From the IMG/VR virus record IMGVR_UViG_3300025840_000072, positions 1 through 41,175 of that record: DNA of 41,175 nt. The stretch is one strand, 5' to 3'. The notes beneath the pieces are model-generated. The model was given only the letters and a program-made list of their open reading frames with translations. It had not been told where the DNA came from and made no database searches. The DNA is from a virus. The position numbers and the translations under genes are program-made. Within the stretch, counting starts at the first letter, position 1. The number at the start of each line of letters is the position of its first letter. Below are positions 33,247 through 40,064 of this stretch, one piece after another.

Positions 33247-33891
33247 ATGAAATTAATTAGAGAAGAAGTATCAGACGCAGAATATATCGTTGAAGAAAAC
33301 AACGGTAAAAAAGAATATAAAATTAAAGGTATTTTTTTACAATCTGACATTAAAAATAGAAACGGTAGAGTATATCCGAATGATATTTTAATGAAAGAAG
33401 TAACAAGATATAATGCGGAATTTGTTAATAAAAATAGAGCGTTTGGTGAATTAGGCCATCCAGATGGACCTACAGTTAACCTGGAAAGAGTATCACATAT
33501 GATTAAAAAACTCTATCCAGAAGGAAAAAATTTTATTGGTGAAGCGAAAATTATGGATACACCTTATGGAAAGATTGTGAAGAATTTGATTGATGAAGGC
33601 GCTAAACTAGGAGTTTCAAGTAGAGGTATGGGTTCAATTGAATCCAAAATGGGAAGTAATTACGTAGGTAAAGACTTCTATCTTGCCACTGCGGCAGATA
33701 TCGTTGCAGATCCGTCTGCGCCAGATGCCTTTGTAGAAGGTATTATGGAAGGCAAAGAATGGGTATGGAACAATGGTGTGTTAGTAGAACAAGATGTTGC
33801 TGCTTGGAAAAAAGAACTTATTAAGACTAAAAAAATCGAAATGGCAGAGAAAAAAGCCCAGATTTTTGAAGATTTTTTAAGAAAAATATAG
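33247..33891 (+). CDS. gp21: Prohead core protease gp21
   Basis: Homologue of T4 gp21, the serine protease that matures the prohead by cutting gp22, gp23, core proteins and finally itself. 'GIFLQSDIKNRNGRVYP' opens the family domain. Catalytic H71 in 'AFGELGHPDGPTV' and Ser at 124/125 in 'KLGVSSRGMGS' give the herpes-type assemblin active site. 'YLATAADIVADPSAPDAFV' is the conserved region after it. 214 aa, equal to the T4 protein (about 212). C-terminal tail Lys-rich. Confidence 0.95.
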   Translation: MKLIREEVSDAEYIVEENNGKKEYKIKGIFLQSDIKNRNGRVYPNDILMKEVTRYNAEFVNKNRAFGELGHPDGPTVNLERVSHMIKKLYPEGKNFIGEAKIMDTPYGKIVKNLIDEGAKLGVSSRGMGSIESKMGSNYVGKDFYLATAADIVADPSAPDAFVEGIMEGKEWVWNNGVLVEQDVAAWKKELIKTKKIEMAEKKAQIFEDFLRKI

Positions 33892-33909
33892 TTTAAAGGA
33901 ATTATAATT

Positions 33910-33917
33910 TATAAATA
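33910..33917 (+). promoter_or_regulatory. T4-type late promoter TATAAATA before gp22
   Basis: Exact octamer in the 86-base gap between gp21 and gp22. Predicted start near 33923, leader about 55 nt that contains a TTAATTCGAATTAA palindrome (33945-33958) and the AAAGGAGA ribosome site. Confidence 0.75.
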
Positions 33918-33977
33918 TCTAATAACAAAGAGATAAAAAGAAATTAATTCGAATTAATTACAAAAGGAGACTTCTCA

Positions 33978-35123
33978 ATGGCTACAGAACAAAATAAAGA
34001 AGTTATGGATAAAGAGCAAGAAGTTAAAAAGGAAGAAGTTGCTACTGAAGCAACTGCTAATCCTATGGCTGACGCTCCTAAGAAGAATGCTGTAGCAGCT
34101 GAGCCTTCGCATATTGCCAAAATGGCAGACCACGAAGACTTAGGACAAGCGGTTACTAAACCGACTGACAGCAATCCTGACGCTTCTAAAAATGTAAAAC
34201 AAGTTTCTGGAGATCCTCAACAAAAATCACAAGGTGCTGCTGACGCAATGCAAGCTGTGAAAAAAGAGGAAAAAGAAACTAAAGAAGACGATAAAGAAAT
34301 TTCAAAAGAAGCTATGCACGATTCTAAAGAAGACGAAAAGAAAAAAGAAGAAGGCTATGGCAAAATGAAAAAAGAAGAAATAGATTTATCTGATGACGTT
34401 AAAGCTTTAATCGGTGATGACGAATTAACCGAAGAATTTAAAGACAGAGCGAAAACTGTTTTTGAAGCAGCAGTTAAAACAAGAATTAACGAAGCTGTGG
34501 AAAGAATGGAAGCAGAGTATTCTGACAAACTCAAAGAAGAAGTTGATACTGTAAAAGGTGAAATTGTTGAAAAAGTTGACTCATACTTGAACTACGTAGT
34601 TGAAGAATGGTTAAAACAAAACGAAATCGCTATCGAAAGAGGTATCAAAGGCGAAATCGCAGAGGACTTTATTACTGGTCTTAAAAAATTATTTGAAGAT
34701 CACTACATAAGTGTACCTGACGAAAAATTTGATGTGTTAGAAGATCAAGCTAAACAAATAGACGAGCTTAAAGATAAACTTAATGAGCAAGTTGAAAAAA
34801 ATGTTGAACTTAACAATAAAGTTGGTTCTTTAACAAGACAAGACATTGTTGACGAAGTTGCATCTGATTTAACAGATACAAACAAAGAAAAGTTTAACAA
34901 ATTAGCTGAAGAAGTAGAATACTCTAATGCTGATGAATTTAAAAAGAAAGTATCAACTATTAAAGAGTCATACTTTTCTAAAGAAAACAAAATTTCATCT
35001 GAAAATGAAATTGATAATGTTGATTCAAGCGAACAAGCTCCTGAATTATCAGGCGTTATGGAAACTTATGCAAGCATTATTAGTAAAACAAAAGATCGAA
35101 TTAAAGTCGGTCACTCAAAATAA
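33978..35123 (+). CDS. gp22: Prohead scaffold protein gp22
   Basis: Homologue of T4 gp22, the main scaffold core that is degraded by gp21. Assigned by its place between gp21 and gp23 and by composition: Lys/Glu-rich throughout, long coiled-coil helices ('ETKEDDKEISKEAMHDSKED', 'KQIDELKDKLNEQVEKNVEL') and the conserved central part ('VEEWLKQNEIAIERGIKGEI', 'AEDFITGLKKLFEDHYI'). The C-terminus 'VMETYASIISKTKDRIK' is the usual scaffold end that binds capsid. At 381 aa it is longer than T4 gp22 (269), with an extra charged N-terminal stretch (about residues 1-125). Confidence 0.93.
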   Translation: MATEQNKEVMDKEQEVKKEEVATEATANPMADAPKKNAVAAEPSHIAKMADHEDLGQAVTKPTDSNPDASKNVKQVSGDPQQKSQGAADAMQAVKKEEKETKEDDKEISKEAMHDSKEDEKKKEEGYGKMKKEEIDLSDDVKALIGDDELTEEFKDRAKTVFEAAVKTRINEAVERMEAEYSDKLKEEVDTVKGEIVEKVDSYLNYVVEEWLKQNEIAIERGIKGEIAEDFITGLKKLFEDHYISVPDEKFDVLEDQAKQIDELKDKLNEQVEKNVELNNKVGSLTRQDIVDEVASDLTDTNKEKFNKLAEEVEYSNADEFKKKVSTIKESYFSKENKISSENEIDNVDSSEQAPELSGVMETYASIISKTKDRIKVGHSK

Positions 35124-35126
35124 ATA
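35119..35126 (+). promoter_or_regulatory. Late-promoter variant AATAAATA before gp23
   Basis: AATAAATA overlaps the gp22 stop. Predicted start near 35132, 12 nt before the gp23 ATG, downstream of part of the GGGAG site. No TATAAATA precedes gp23, although in T4 this gene has one of the strongest late promoters. Confidence 0.4.
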
Positions 35127-35143
35127 GGGAGAATAAGAAACAT

Positions 35144-36505
35144 ATGTACTTATCTGAACAACTAGTTAAAAAGTGGCAGCCTGTACTTGAGCATCCAGAA
35201 CTCCCAAAAGTAACGGATAGCTATAGGAAGGCGGTCACTGCTGTAATCTTGGAAAACCAAGAGAAGGCATTAAGAGAAGATAGAGCATTTATATCAGAAG
35301 CTGCTCCAACGAACAGTACTGATGCATCTTACGTACAGAATTGGGATCCAATCCTAATCTCTTTAGTAAGAAGAGCAATGCCAAATCTAATCGCATACGA
35401 CATTTGTGGTGTACAACCAATGACTGGTCCAACTGGTCTAATTTTCGCAATGAGAGCGAAATACACTTCACAAAATGGTACAGAGGCTTTATTCAATGAA
35501 GCTGATACGGATTTTTCAAGCAGAAATGCTGCGGGAGATTCTACTCTACCAGGTGTGGGTGGTGCTGGTTCATCATCACAATCAGGAACTAACCCTGCAG
35601 TATTAAACGACAGCCCAGCTGGTGCTTACACATCAGGAACTGGTATGGCGACTGCTACTGCTGAAGCATTAGGAGACGGTGCTGGCAATCAATTTGCTGA
35701 AATGGCTTTCTCAATTGAGAAATCAACAGTAACTGCTAGATCAAGAGCTCTTAAAGCAGAATACACTATGGAACTTGCTCAAGACCTTAAAGCAATCCAC
35801 GGTTTAGACGCAGAAACAGAATTAGCAAATATTCTATCTGCTGAAATTCTTGCTGAAATCAACAGAGAAGTAGTGAGAACTATTTACACTGTTGCTGAAA
35901 AAGGTGCTTCTGCTAACACAGGTACAATAAACACTACAACTGAAGGTGTTTTCGATTTAGACACAGACTCTAACGGAAGATGGTCAGTTGAAAGATTTAA
36001 AGGCCTAATGTTCCAAGTAGAAAGAGAAGCTAACGCTATCGCACAAAGAACACGTAGAGGAAAAGGTAATATGATTATCTGTTCATCTGACGTTGCTTCT
36101 GCTTTACAAATGGCAGGTGTGTTAGACTACGCTCCAGCTCTTAACAACAATCTAAACGTTGACGATACTGGTAATACTTTTGCTGGTGTATTAAACGGTA
36201 GATACAAAGTGTACATTGACCCATACAGTGCAAACCAAGCTGCGAAGCAATACTTCGTTGTAGGTTACAAAGGTACTTCACAATATGACGCAGGTATTTT
36301 CTACTGCCCATATGTACCTCTACAAATGGTTAGAGCTGTTGGACAAGACACTTTCCAACCTAAAATTGGTTTCAAAACTAGATACGGTATTCAAGCAAAT
36401 CCATTTGCTGAAAACTCTGGATCTGGTGCGGCTTCAATTGATGGTGCTGGAAACGTTAATGCTAACAGATACTACAGAAGAGTCCAAGTTACAAACTTGA
36501 TGTAA
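35144..36505 (+). CDS. gp23: Major capsid protein gp23
   Basis: Homologue of T4 gp23, the hexameric shell protein. 'NWDPILISLVRRAMPNLIAY', 'DICGVQPMTGPTGLIFAMRA' is the family fingerprint; 'KALKAEYTMELAQDLKAIHG'-like segment 'RALKAEYTMELAQDLKAIHG' and 'CPYVPLQMVRAVGQDTFQPK' with 'FKTRYG' complete it. 453 aa precursor, against 521 in T4. A gp21 site of the (I/L)-x-E type occurs at 50-52 ('AFISE' followed by 'AAPTN'), which would release a 52-residue propeptide and leave a 401-residue mature subunit. C-ending codons are frequent, fitting very high expression. Confidence 0.98.
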   Translation: MYLSEQLVKKWQPVLEHPELPKVTDSYRKAVTAVILENQEKALREDRAFISEAAPTNSTDASYVQNWDPILISLVRRAMPNLIAYDICGVQPMTGPTGLIFAMRAKYTSQNGTEALFNEADTDFSSRNAAGDSTLPGVGGAGSSSQSGTNPAVLNDSPAGAYTSGTGMATATAEALGDGAGNQFAEMAFSIEKSTVTARSRALKAEYTMELAQDLKAIHGLDAETELANILSAEILAEINREVVRTIYTVAEKGASANTGTINTTTEGVFDLDTDSNGRWSVERFKGLMFQVEREANAIAQRTRRGKGNMIICSSDVASALQMAGVLDYAPALNNNLNVDDTGNTFAGVLNGRYKVYIDPYSANQAAKQYFVVGYKGTSQYDAGIFYCPYVPLQMVRAVGQDTFQPKIGFKTRYGIQANPFAENSGSGAASIDGAGNVNANRYYRRVQVTNLM

Positions 36506-36526
36506 TCTGTAATATAATATCTTTAG

Positions 36527-36558
36527 AAAAGGCGAGGCCTCAAAACCTCGCCTTTTTT
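36527..36558 (+). terminator. Strong intrinsic terminator after gp23
   Basis: Stem of seven GC-rich pairs GGCGAGG/CCTCGCC (36531-36537 with 36546-36552), extended by A-T pairs, loop CCTCAAAA, followed by a run of six T. The only strong GC-rich hairpin terminator I see in the window. Confidence 0.95.
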
Positions 36559-36577
36559 GTATCTACTAAATAACAAT

Positions 36578-36811
36578 ATGAAAAAAATTTTAATTCAATA
36601 TCTCTACATATTCATCATAACACTTATTATGTTATGTGTTTTTATATCGGTAAACGCATGCGAAGTAGAAGAAGTACAAGATACTACATTACCAATATGC
36701 GAAGAATATGAAGTATCAACAGAAGAAAAACCTTGTAGAAAAGGTGAAGATATATTAACCGTTATTGAGGCTATTGAAAAACTAGGCGAGTCAGGAACAC
36801 TTCCTAGATAA
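36578..36811 (+). CDS. Small exported or membrane-anchored Cys-rich protein
   Basis: I chose the ATG at 36578 over a TTG at 36557, because it gives a proper signal (MKKILIQYLY, then the hydrophobic 'IFIITLIMLCVFISV') and the longer start lies inside the terminator T-run. About 77 aa. After the signal comes 'NACEVEEVQDTTLPICEEYE' and 'EKPCRKGEDILTVIEAI', acidic with three cysteines. The Ala-Cys junction could be a signal-peptidase or lipobox site, although Asn at -2 is unusual for a lipobox. No promoter is visible, so expression may depend on read-through of the terminator. Function unknown; spanin-like or exclusion roles are only guesses. Confidence 0.6.
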   Translation: MKKILIQYLYIFIITLIMLCVFISVNACEVEEVQDTTLPICEEYEVSTEEKPCRKGEDILTVIEAIEKLGESGTLPR

Positions 36812-36813
36812 CA

Positions 36814-36821
36814 TATAAATA
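36814..36821 (+). promoter_or_regulatory. Late promoter TATAAATA, leaderless geometry
   Basis: Exact octamer 6 bases before the ATG at 36827. The T4-spaced start coincides with the A of the ATG, and no ribosome site exists in between. Confidence 0.7.
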
Positions 36822-36826
36822 GTATT

Positions 36827-37453
36827 ATGACAACAACATCTTTTGCTCAAAGACAACCTAGTAAGTTAGACTATGCTTCTCCTACACAGTTTAAGTTTAA
36901 TATAGTCAAATTACCTAAGGTAGAATATTTTTGTACAGCTGTCAATCTTCCTGGTGTATCAATAGGAACTACTGAACAATCTACACCATTAAGAAACGTT
37001 CCATTGCCTGGTGAAAAATTAACGTTTGAAGATTTGACAATGACATTTATGGTAGATGAAAATTTAATTAACTACCAAGAAATACACGGTTGGTTAATCG
37101 GACTAGGTTTTCCTCAAAGTCACACACAATATAAAAATTTAACAGATGCTGGCGCTGATAGAGCACCAACATCAGCATCTAGTGTAAGTACAGAACCTGG
37201 TAAAGTAAAATATGGACCAGGAAGTCAAATAGGTGGTTTTTCAGATGCAACGTTAATTGTTTTGTCTGCGAAAAATCGACCTGTAACAGAAGTAAGATTT
37301 ACCGATTTGTTTCCAACTAGTTTATCATCTTTGAACTATAATCAACAAGAGGAAGATGTAAACTATTTGACTGCAAACGTAACATTTAAATATAGTATAT
37401 ATGAGTTTGGTACAAATATAAACTCATCTACAACATCAGTTACAACCTCTTAA
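36827..37453 (+). CDS. gp54/tail-tube-like baseplate or tail-completion protein
   Basis: A 208-aa protein with the tail-tube/initiator fold pattern. 'PTQFKFNIVKLPKVEYFCTA', 'VNLPGVSIG' and 'FEDLTMTFMVDENLINYQEI' with 'HGWLIGLGFP' parallel T4 gp54 ('PLVISFRMDSEACNYRAMQD', 'WVNSV'). 'SDATLIVLSAKNRPVTEVRF', 'TDLFPTSLSSLNY' parallel T4 'VNLHSRNGLPHTAVMFTGC', 'IPISVSAPELSY'. So it is a tube-like protein, either the baseplate hub initiator (gp54-like) or the protein annotated as gp3/tail completion at this place in related phages. Short Thr/Ser-rich C-terminus. Own late promoter. Confidence 0.7.
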   Translation: MTTTSFAQRQPSKLDYASPTQFKFNIVKLPKVEYFCTAVNLPGVSIGTTEQSTPLRNVPLPGEKLTFEDLTMTFMVDENLINYQEIHGWLIGLGFPQSHTQYKNLTDAGADRAPTSASSVSTEPGKVKYGPGSQIGGFSDATLIVLSAKNRPVTEVRFTDLFPTSLSSLNYNQQEEDVNYLTANVTFKYSIYEFGTNINSSTTSVTTS

Positions 37454-37456
37454 AGT

Positions 37457-37485
37457 TTGACTTTTAGAGTGTTTTGTGATATAAT
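37457..37485 (+). promoter_or_regulatory. Sigma70-type early promoter
   Basis: TTGACT (37457-37462), 17-base spacer, TATAAT (37480-37485): one mismatch from the bacterial consensus. The expected start, about 6-7 bases after the -10 box, coincides with the ATG at 37491, so the transcript would be leaderless. It marks the switch from late virion genes to a host-polymerase-read block. Confidence 0.85.
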
Positions 37486-37490
37486 TAGTT

Positions 37491-39089
37491 ATGAATATTA
37501 TTGGGTTAAGTCGTCATCATAATGGAACCACTACTGTAATAAGAGATGGTGTGGTATTACTATCAATCGAAGAAGAAAGGTTAAATCGTTTCAAACACGA
37601 GGCCTCTCCTTTTTTAGGTATATTAGAAACTTCAAAATATATAAAAGATGTAGATTATGTTTCTATTTCAGGTTTACATTCTTTAGAAAAACGTTTTGAC
37701 TTTTCAAATACTAATAGTCCTTTTGTACTATGTGTAGCAAGAACGTTTATAAAAAATAAAACTTTTAATGTTTATGATTTACACAAAAAACATCATTTAA
37801 CCCACGCAGCAGGTTCTTTTTATAATTCTGGTTTTGATAGAGCATTGTCTTTTGTGTTTGATGGCGATGGTTCAAAAAATGAAAATAATGAAACTGAAGG
37901 TTATAGTTGTTATGATTTTTCTTATGATGGATTTACATTGGTAGAAAAACAATATCAAAAAAGAACAAGTAACGTTGTTAATACTTTTGATAAAGAAACA
38001 TTTAGTTTGGGAAGATGTTTCGAAGAAGTATCAAAACATTTGGGTTTTAATAATTTCTTTGACTCTGGTAAAGTTATGGGATTAGCCTCATACGGAAAAG
38101 ATATAAATTTAAACTTTTTAGATTTTTTAAATAATAATTATGACCAAACTATAAACAAAAATCATTTTTTATATGAAGATACCAAAAACTTAAAAGACTT
38201 TCAAAAATCAGCTGATCTAGCATTTAGTCTTCAAAAATACACACAAGATAAATTGTGTAATATAGTTACAAGAATTATACAACAAACAGATTGTAAAAAT
38301 ATATGTTTATCAGGTGGATTTATAATGAATTGTGTAAGTAATTTTAATTTAAGAAAAAAATTACCTAAAGATATTAATATATACGTGGAACCAATAGCAC
38401 ACGATGGCGGAACATCAATAGGTGGGGCAAAATTAGTTTATTACGAGTTAACGAAAAGTAAAGAAAAGTTTCCTCAAACAACTACCTATTATGGTTTAAA
38501 ATATGATTTAAATGATATAAAAGAAAAAATAAAACATCTAAAAACAAAAGAAGTAACAAAAGAAGATGTTGCTAAAATATTACAAAAAGACATTGTGGCT
38601 ATATGGCAGGGTCGATCTGAACAAGGGCCTAGAGCATTAGGTAATAGAAGTATTTTGTTTAATCCTAAACTAAAAAATGGTAAAGATATAGTAAATGTTG
38701 TAAAGAAGCGAGAATGGTTTAGACCTTTTGCTGGAACAATACTATTTGAACATACACACGATTATTTTGATATGGCTGGTTTAGAAGAAAGTCCCTTTAT
38801 GACATATGCCGTAGATGTTAAGAAAGATAAAGTTAACGAGATACCTGCGATTACACACGTTGATAATACTTGTAGAATACAAACACTGAAAAAAGAATAT
38901 AACAAGCATTTTTATGAACTCATAGAAGAATTTTATAAATTGACAGGTACACCTATATTATTAAATACATCATTTAACTTGGCTGGTGATCCTATGGTGG
39001 AAACTATTGAAGACGCTATAGAAACATTGAATGGATCAGATTTAAAATACGTATATTTACCTGAACTAAATACTTTAATAGAAAAATAA
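37491..39089 (+). CDS. NodU/CmcH-type carbamoyltransferase
   Basis: A 532-aa enzyme of the NodU/CmcH/TobZ family, which transfers carbamoyl from carbamoyl phosphate via carbamoyl-AMP to hydroxyl groups. 'KKHHLTHAAGSFYNSGF' (H101, H105) and 'VFDGDGS' (123-128) belong to the Kae1-like N-terminal half. 'CLSGGFIMNCVSN' is the nucleotide-binding turn. The C-terminal half has 'WQGRSEQGPRALGNRSIL', 'KKREWFRPFAGTIL' and 'PILLNTSFNLAGDPMVET', all diagnostic. Full length, apparently intact. It sits behind a sigma70-type promoter, ahead of uvsY. Acceptor unknown: a modified DNA base, a surface sugar or a small molecule are all possible. Confidence 0.92.
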   Translation: MNIIGLSRHHNGTTTVIRDGVVLLSIEEERLNRFKHEASPFLGILETSKYIKDVDYVSISGLHSLEKRFDFSNTNSPFVLCVARTFIKNKTFNVYDLHKKHHLTHAAGSFYNSGFDRALSFVFDGDGSKNENNETEGYSCYDFSYDGFTLVEKQYQKRTSNVVNTFDKETFSLGRCFEEVSKHLGFNNFFDSGKVMGLASYGKDINLNFLDFLNNNYDQTINKNHFLYEDTKNLKDFQKSADLAFSLQKYTQDKLCNIVTRIIQQTDCKNICLSGGFIMNCVSNFNLRKKLPKDINIYVEPIAHDGGTSIGGAKLVYYELTKSKEKFPQTTTYYGLKYDLNDIKEKIKHLKTKEVTKEDVAKILQKDIVAIWQGRSEQGPRALGNRSILFNPKLKNGKDIVNVVKKREWFRPFAGTILFEHTHDYFDMAGLEESPFMTYAVDVKKDKVNEIPAITHVDNTCRIQTLKKEYNKHFYELIEEFYKLTGTPILLNTSFNLAGDPMVETIEDAIETLNGSDLKYVYLPELNTLIEK

Positions 39090-39099
39090 TGGAGTTGTT

Positions 39100-39528
39100 A
39101 TGACACTTGAAGAATTACAAGAATTGATTGAAAAAGATATGAAAATAAACGATACCGAATTAGATTTAGAATCTTTAAAAACCCCACAATTACATAACAA
39201 ATATTTAAAACATCTAAACAAGTTTAAGTTACTATTAAGTCGTGCTGAAGGCGATTTAAGCAGGCTTAAGCGAGAAAAGTGGGAGTATTACACTGGTAAG
39301 GCCACACCAGATGTATATGCTCTAAAACCTTTTAATTTAAAGTTACTTAAAACTGATGTTGATAAGTATATTGAAAGCGATGAAGAATACCAAAAGACAA
39401 AACAAAAGGTAGATTACTTAAATACAATAGTTGATTATTTGGATAAAATAGTAAGACAAATTTCTAATAGAGGATTCACAATTAAGAATGCTATTGACTG
39501 GCGTAAATTTACAAGTGGGGCTATTTAA
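39100..39528 (+). CDS. uvsY: Recombination mediator UvsY
   Basis: Homologue of T4 UvsY, which loads the UvsX recombinase onto gp32-covered single-stranded DNA. Length 142 aa (T4 137). 'LEELQELIEKDMKINDTELD' (T4 'LEDLQEELKKDVFIDSTKL'), 'KWEYYTGKATPDVYA' (T4 'LDYYSGRGDGDEF'), and the end 'LDKIVRQISNRGFTIKNAID', 'WRKF' (T4 'LDAIKSRGFAIKHIQDMRAF'). GGAG ribosome site 5 bases before the ATG. Overlaps the next ATG by one base. UvsX itself is not in this window. Confidence 0.93.
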   Translation: MTLEELQELIEKDMKINDTELDLESLKTPQLHNKYLKHLNKFKLLLSRAEGDLSRLKREKWEYYTGKATPDVYALKPFNLKLLKTDVDKYIESDEEYQKTKQKVDYLNTIVDYLDKIVRQISNRGFTIKNAIDWRKFTSGAI

Positions 39529-40064
39529 TGAATCATAAGATTGAAGTATTTGATGATTTTATTCCATACGATAGAATGGAAAGAATTTACGATTTTTGTC
39601 ATAATTCATCATTTAAATTAGGTTGGGCTGATGGCAATAGTGATGAAAAAAGAAAATTAAAGAATCTACATAGTCCTTGGAGTTTTGATGATTTAGATAG
39701 ATCACAATTGTTACAATATATAGGTCCTGTTTTACAAAAATCAAAAAATTTTAATCACTTATCTGTTGACGACATTTATTTAACAGCTTGTAATTTATGT
39801 ACTCCTGCTGATACCTTTTTTGCCCACACTCACGCTGATACAGATACTTTGTTATATTATCCTAATTTACATTGGGAAGATGGTTGGGAAGGTGAAACGA
39901 GATTTTTAGATAAGAACAATAGAGATGAAATTATTTACACAACAATATATAAACCTGGAAGAATTATATTATTTGACGGAGAGATACCACATATAATAGG
40001 AACACAATCAATATCTGGTCCTAAATATAGGTTTACTGTTGGTGTTTTTTTCAAGCGTAAATAA
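39528..40064 (+). CDS. 2OG-Fe(II) oxygenase, prolyl-4-hydroxylase-like (5)
   Basis: A 178-aa oxygenase with a full catalytic set: H102-x-D104 in 'FFAHTHADTDTLL', distal H155 in 'GEIPHIIGTQS' and R168 in 'KYRFTVGVFF'. 'WEGETRFLDKNN' and 'YKPGRIILFDG' are typical strands. The start 'IEVFDDFIPYDRMERIYDF' is the same N-terminal pattern as the oxygenase at 25515. Translationally coupled to uvsY (TAATG) and directly followed by uvsW, so it is made with recombination proteins and away from the other four. Substrate unknown. Confidence 0.93.
   Translation: MNHKIEVFDDFIPYDRMERIYDFCHNSSFKLGWADGNSDEKRKLKNLHSPWSFDDLDRSQLLQYIGPVLQKSKNFNHLSVDDIYLTACNLCTPADTFFAHTHADTDTLLYYPNLHWEDGWEGETRFLDKNNRDEIIYTTIYKPGRIILFDGEIPHIIGTQSISGPKYRFTVGVFFKRK

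Noticed and set aside
34927-35127. Plus-strand frame inside gp22
   Set aside because: Out-of-frame reading of a Lys/Glu-rich gene; overlaps gp22 fully with no features.
36557-36577. TTG start for the exported protein
   Set aside because: It lies in the T-run of the terminator and adds residues before a good signal peptide.
37451-37466. Small hairpin AAAGT/ACTTT as terminator of the gp54-like gene
   Set aside because: Five weak pairs without a T-run; overlaps the -35 element of the sigma70-type promoter, which explains the sequence better.
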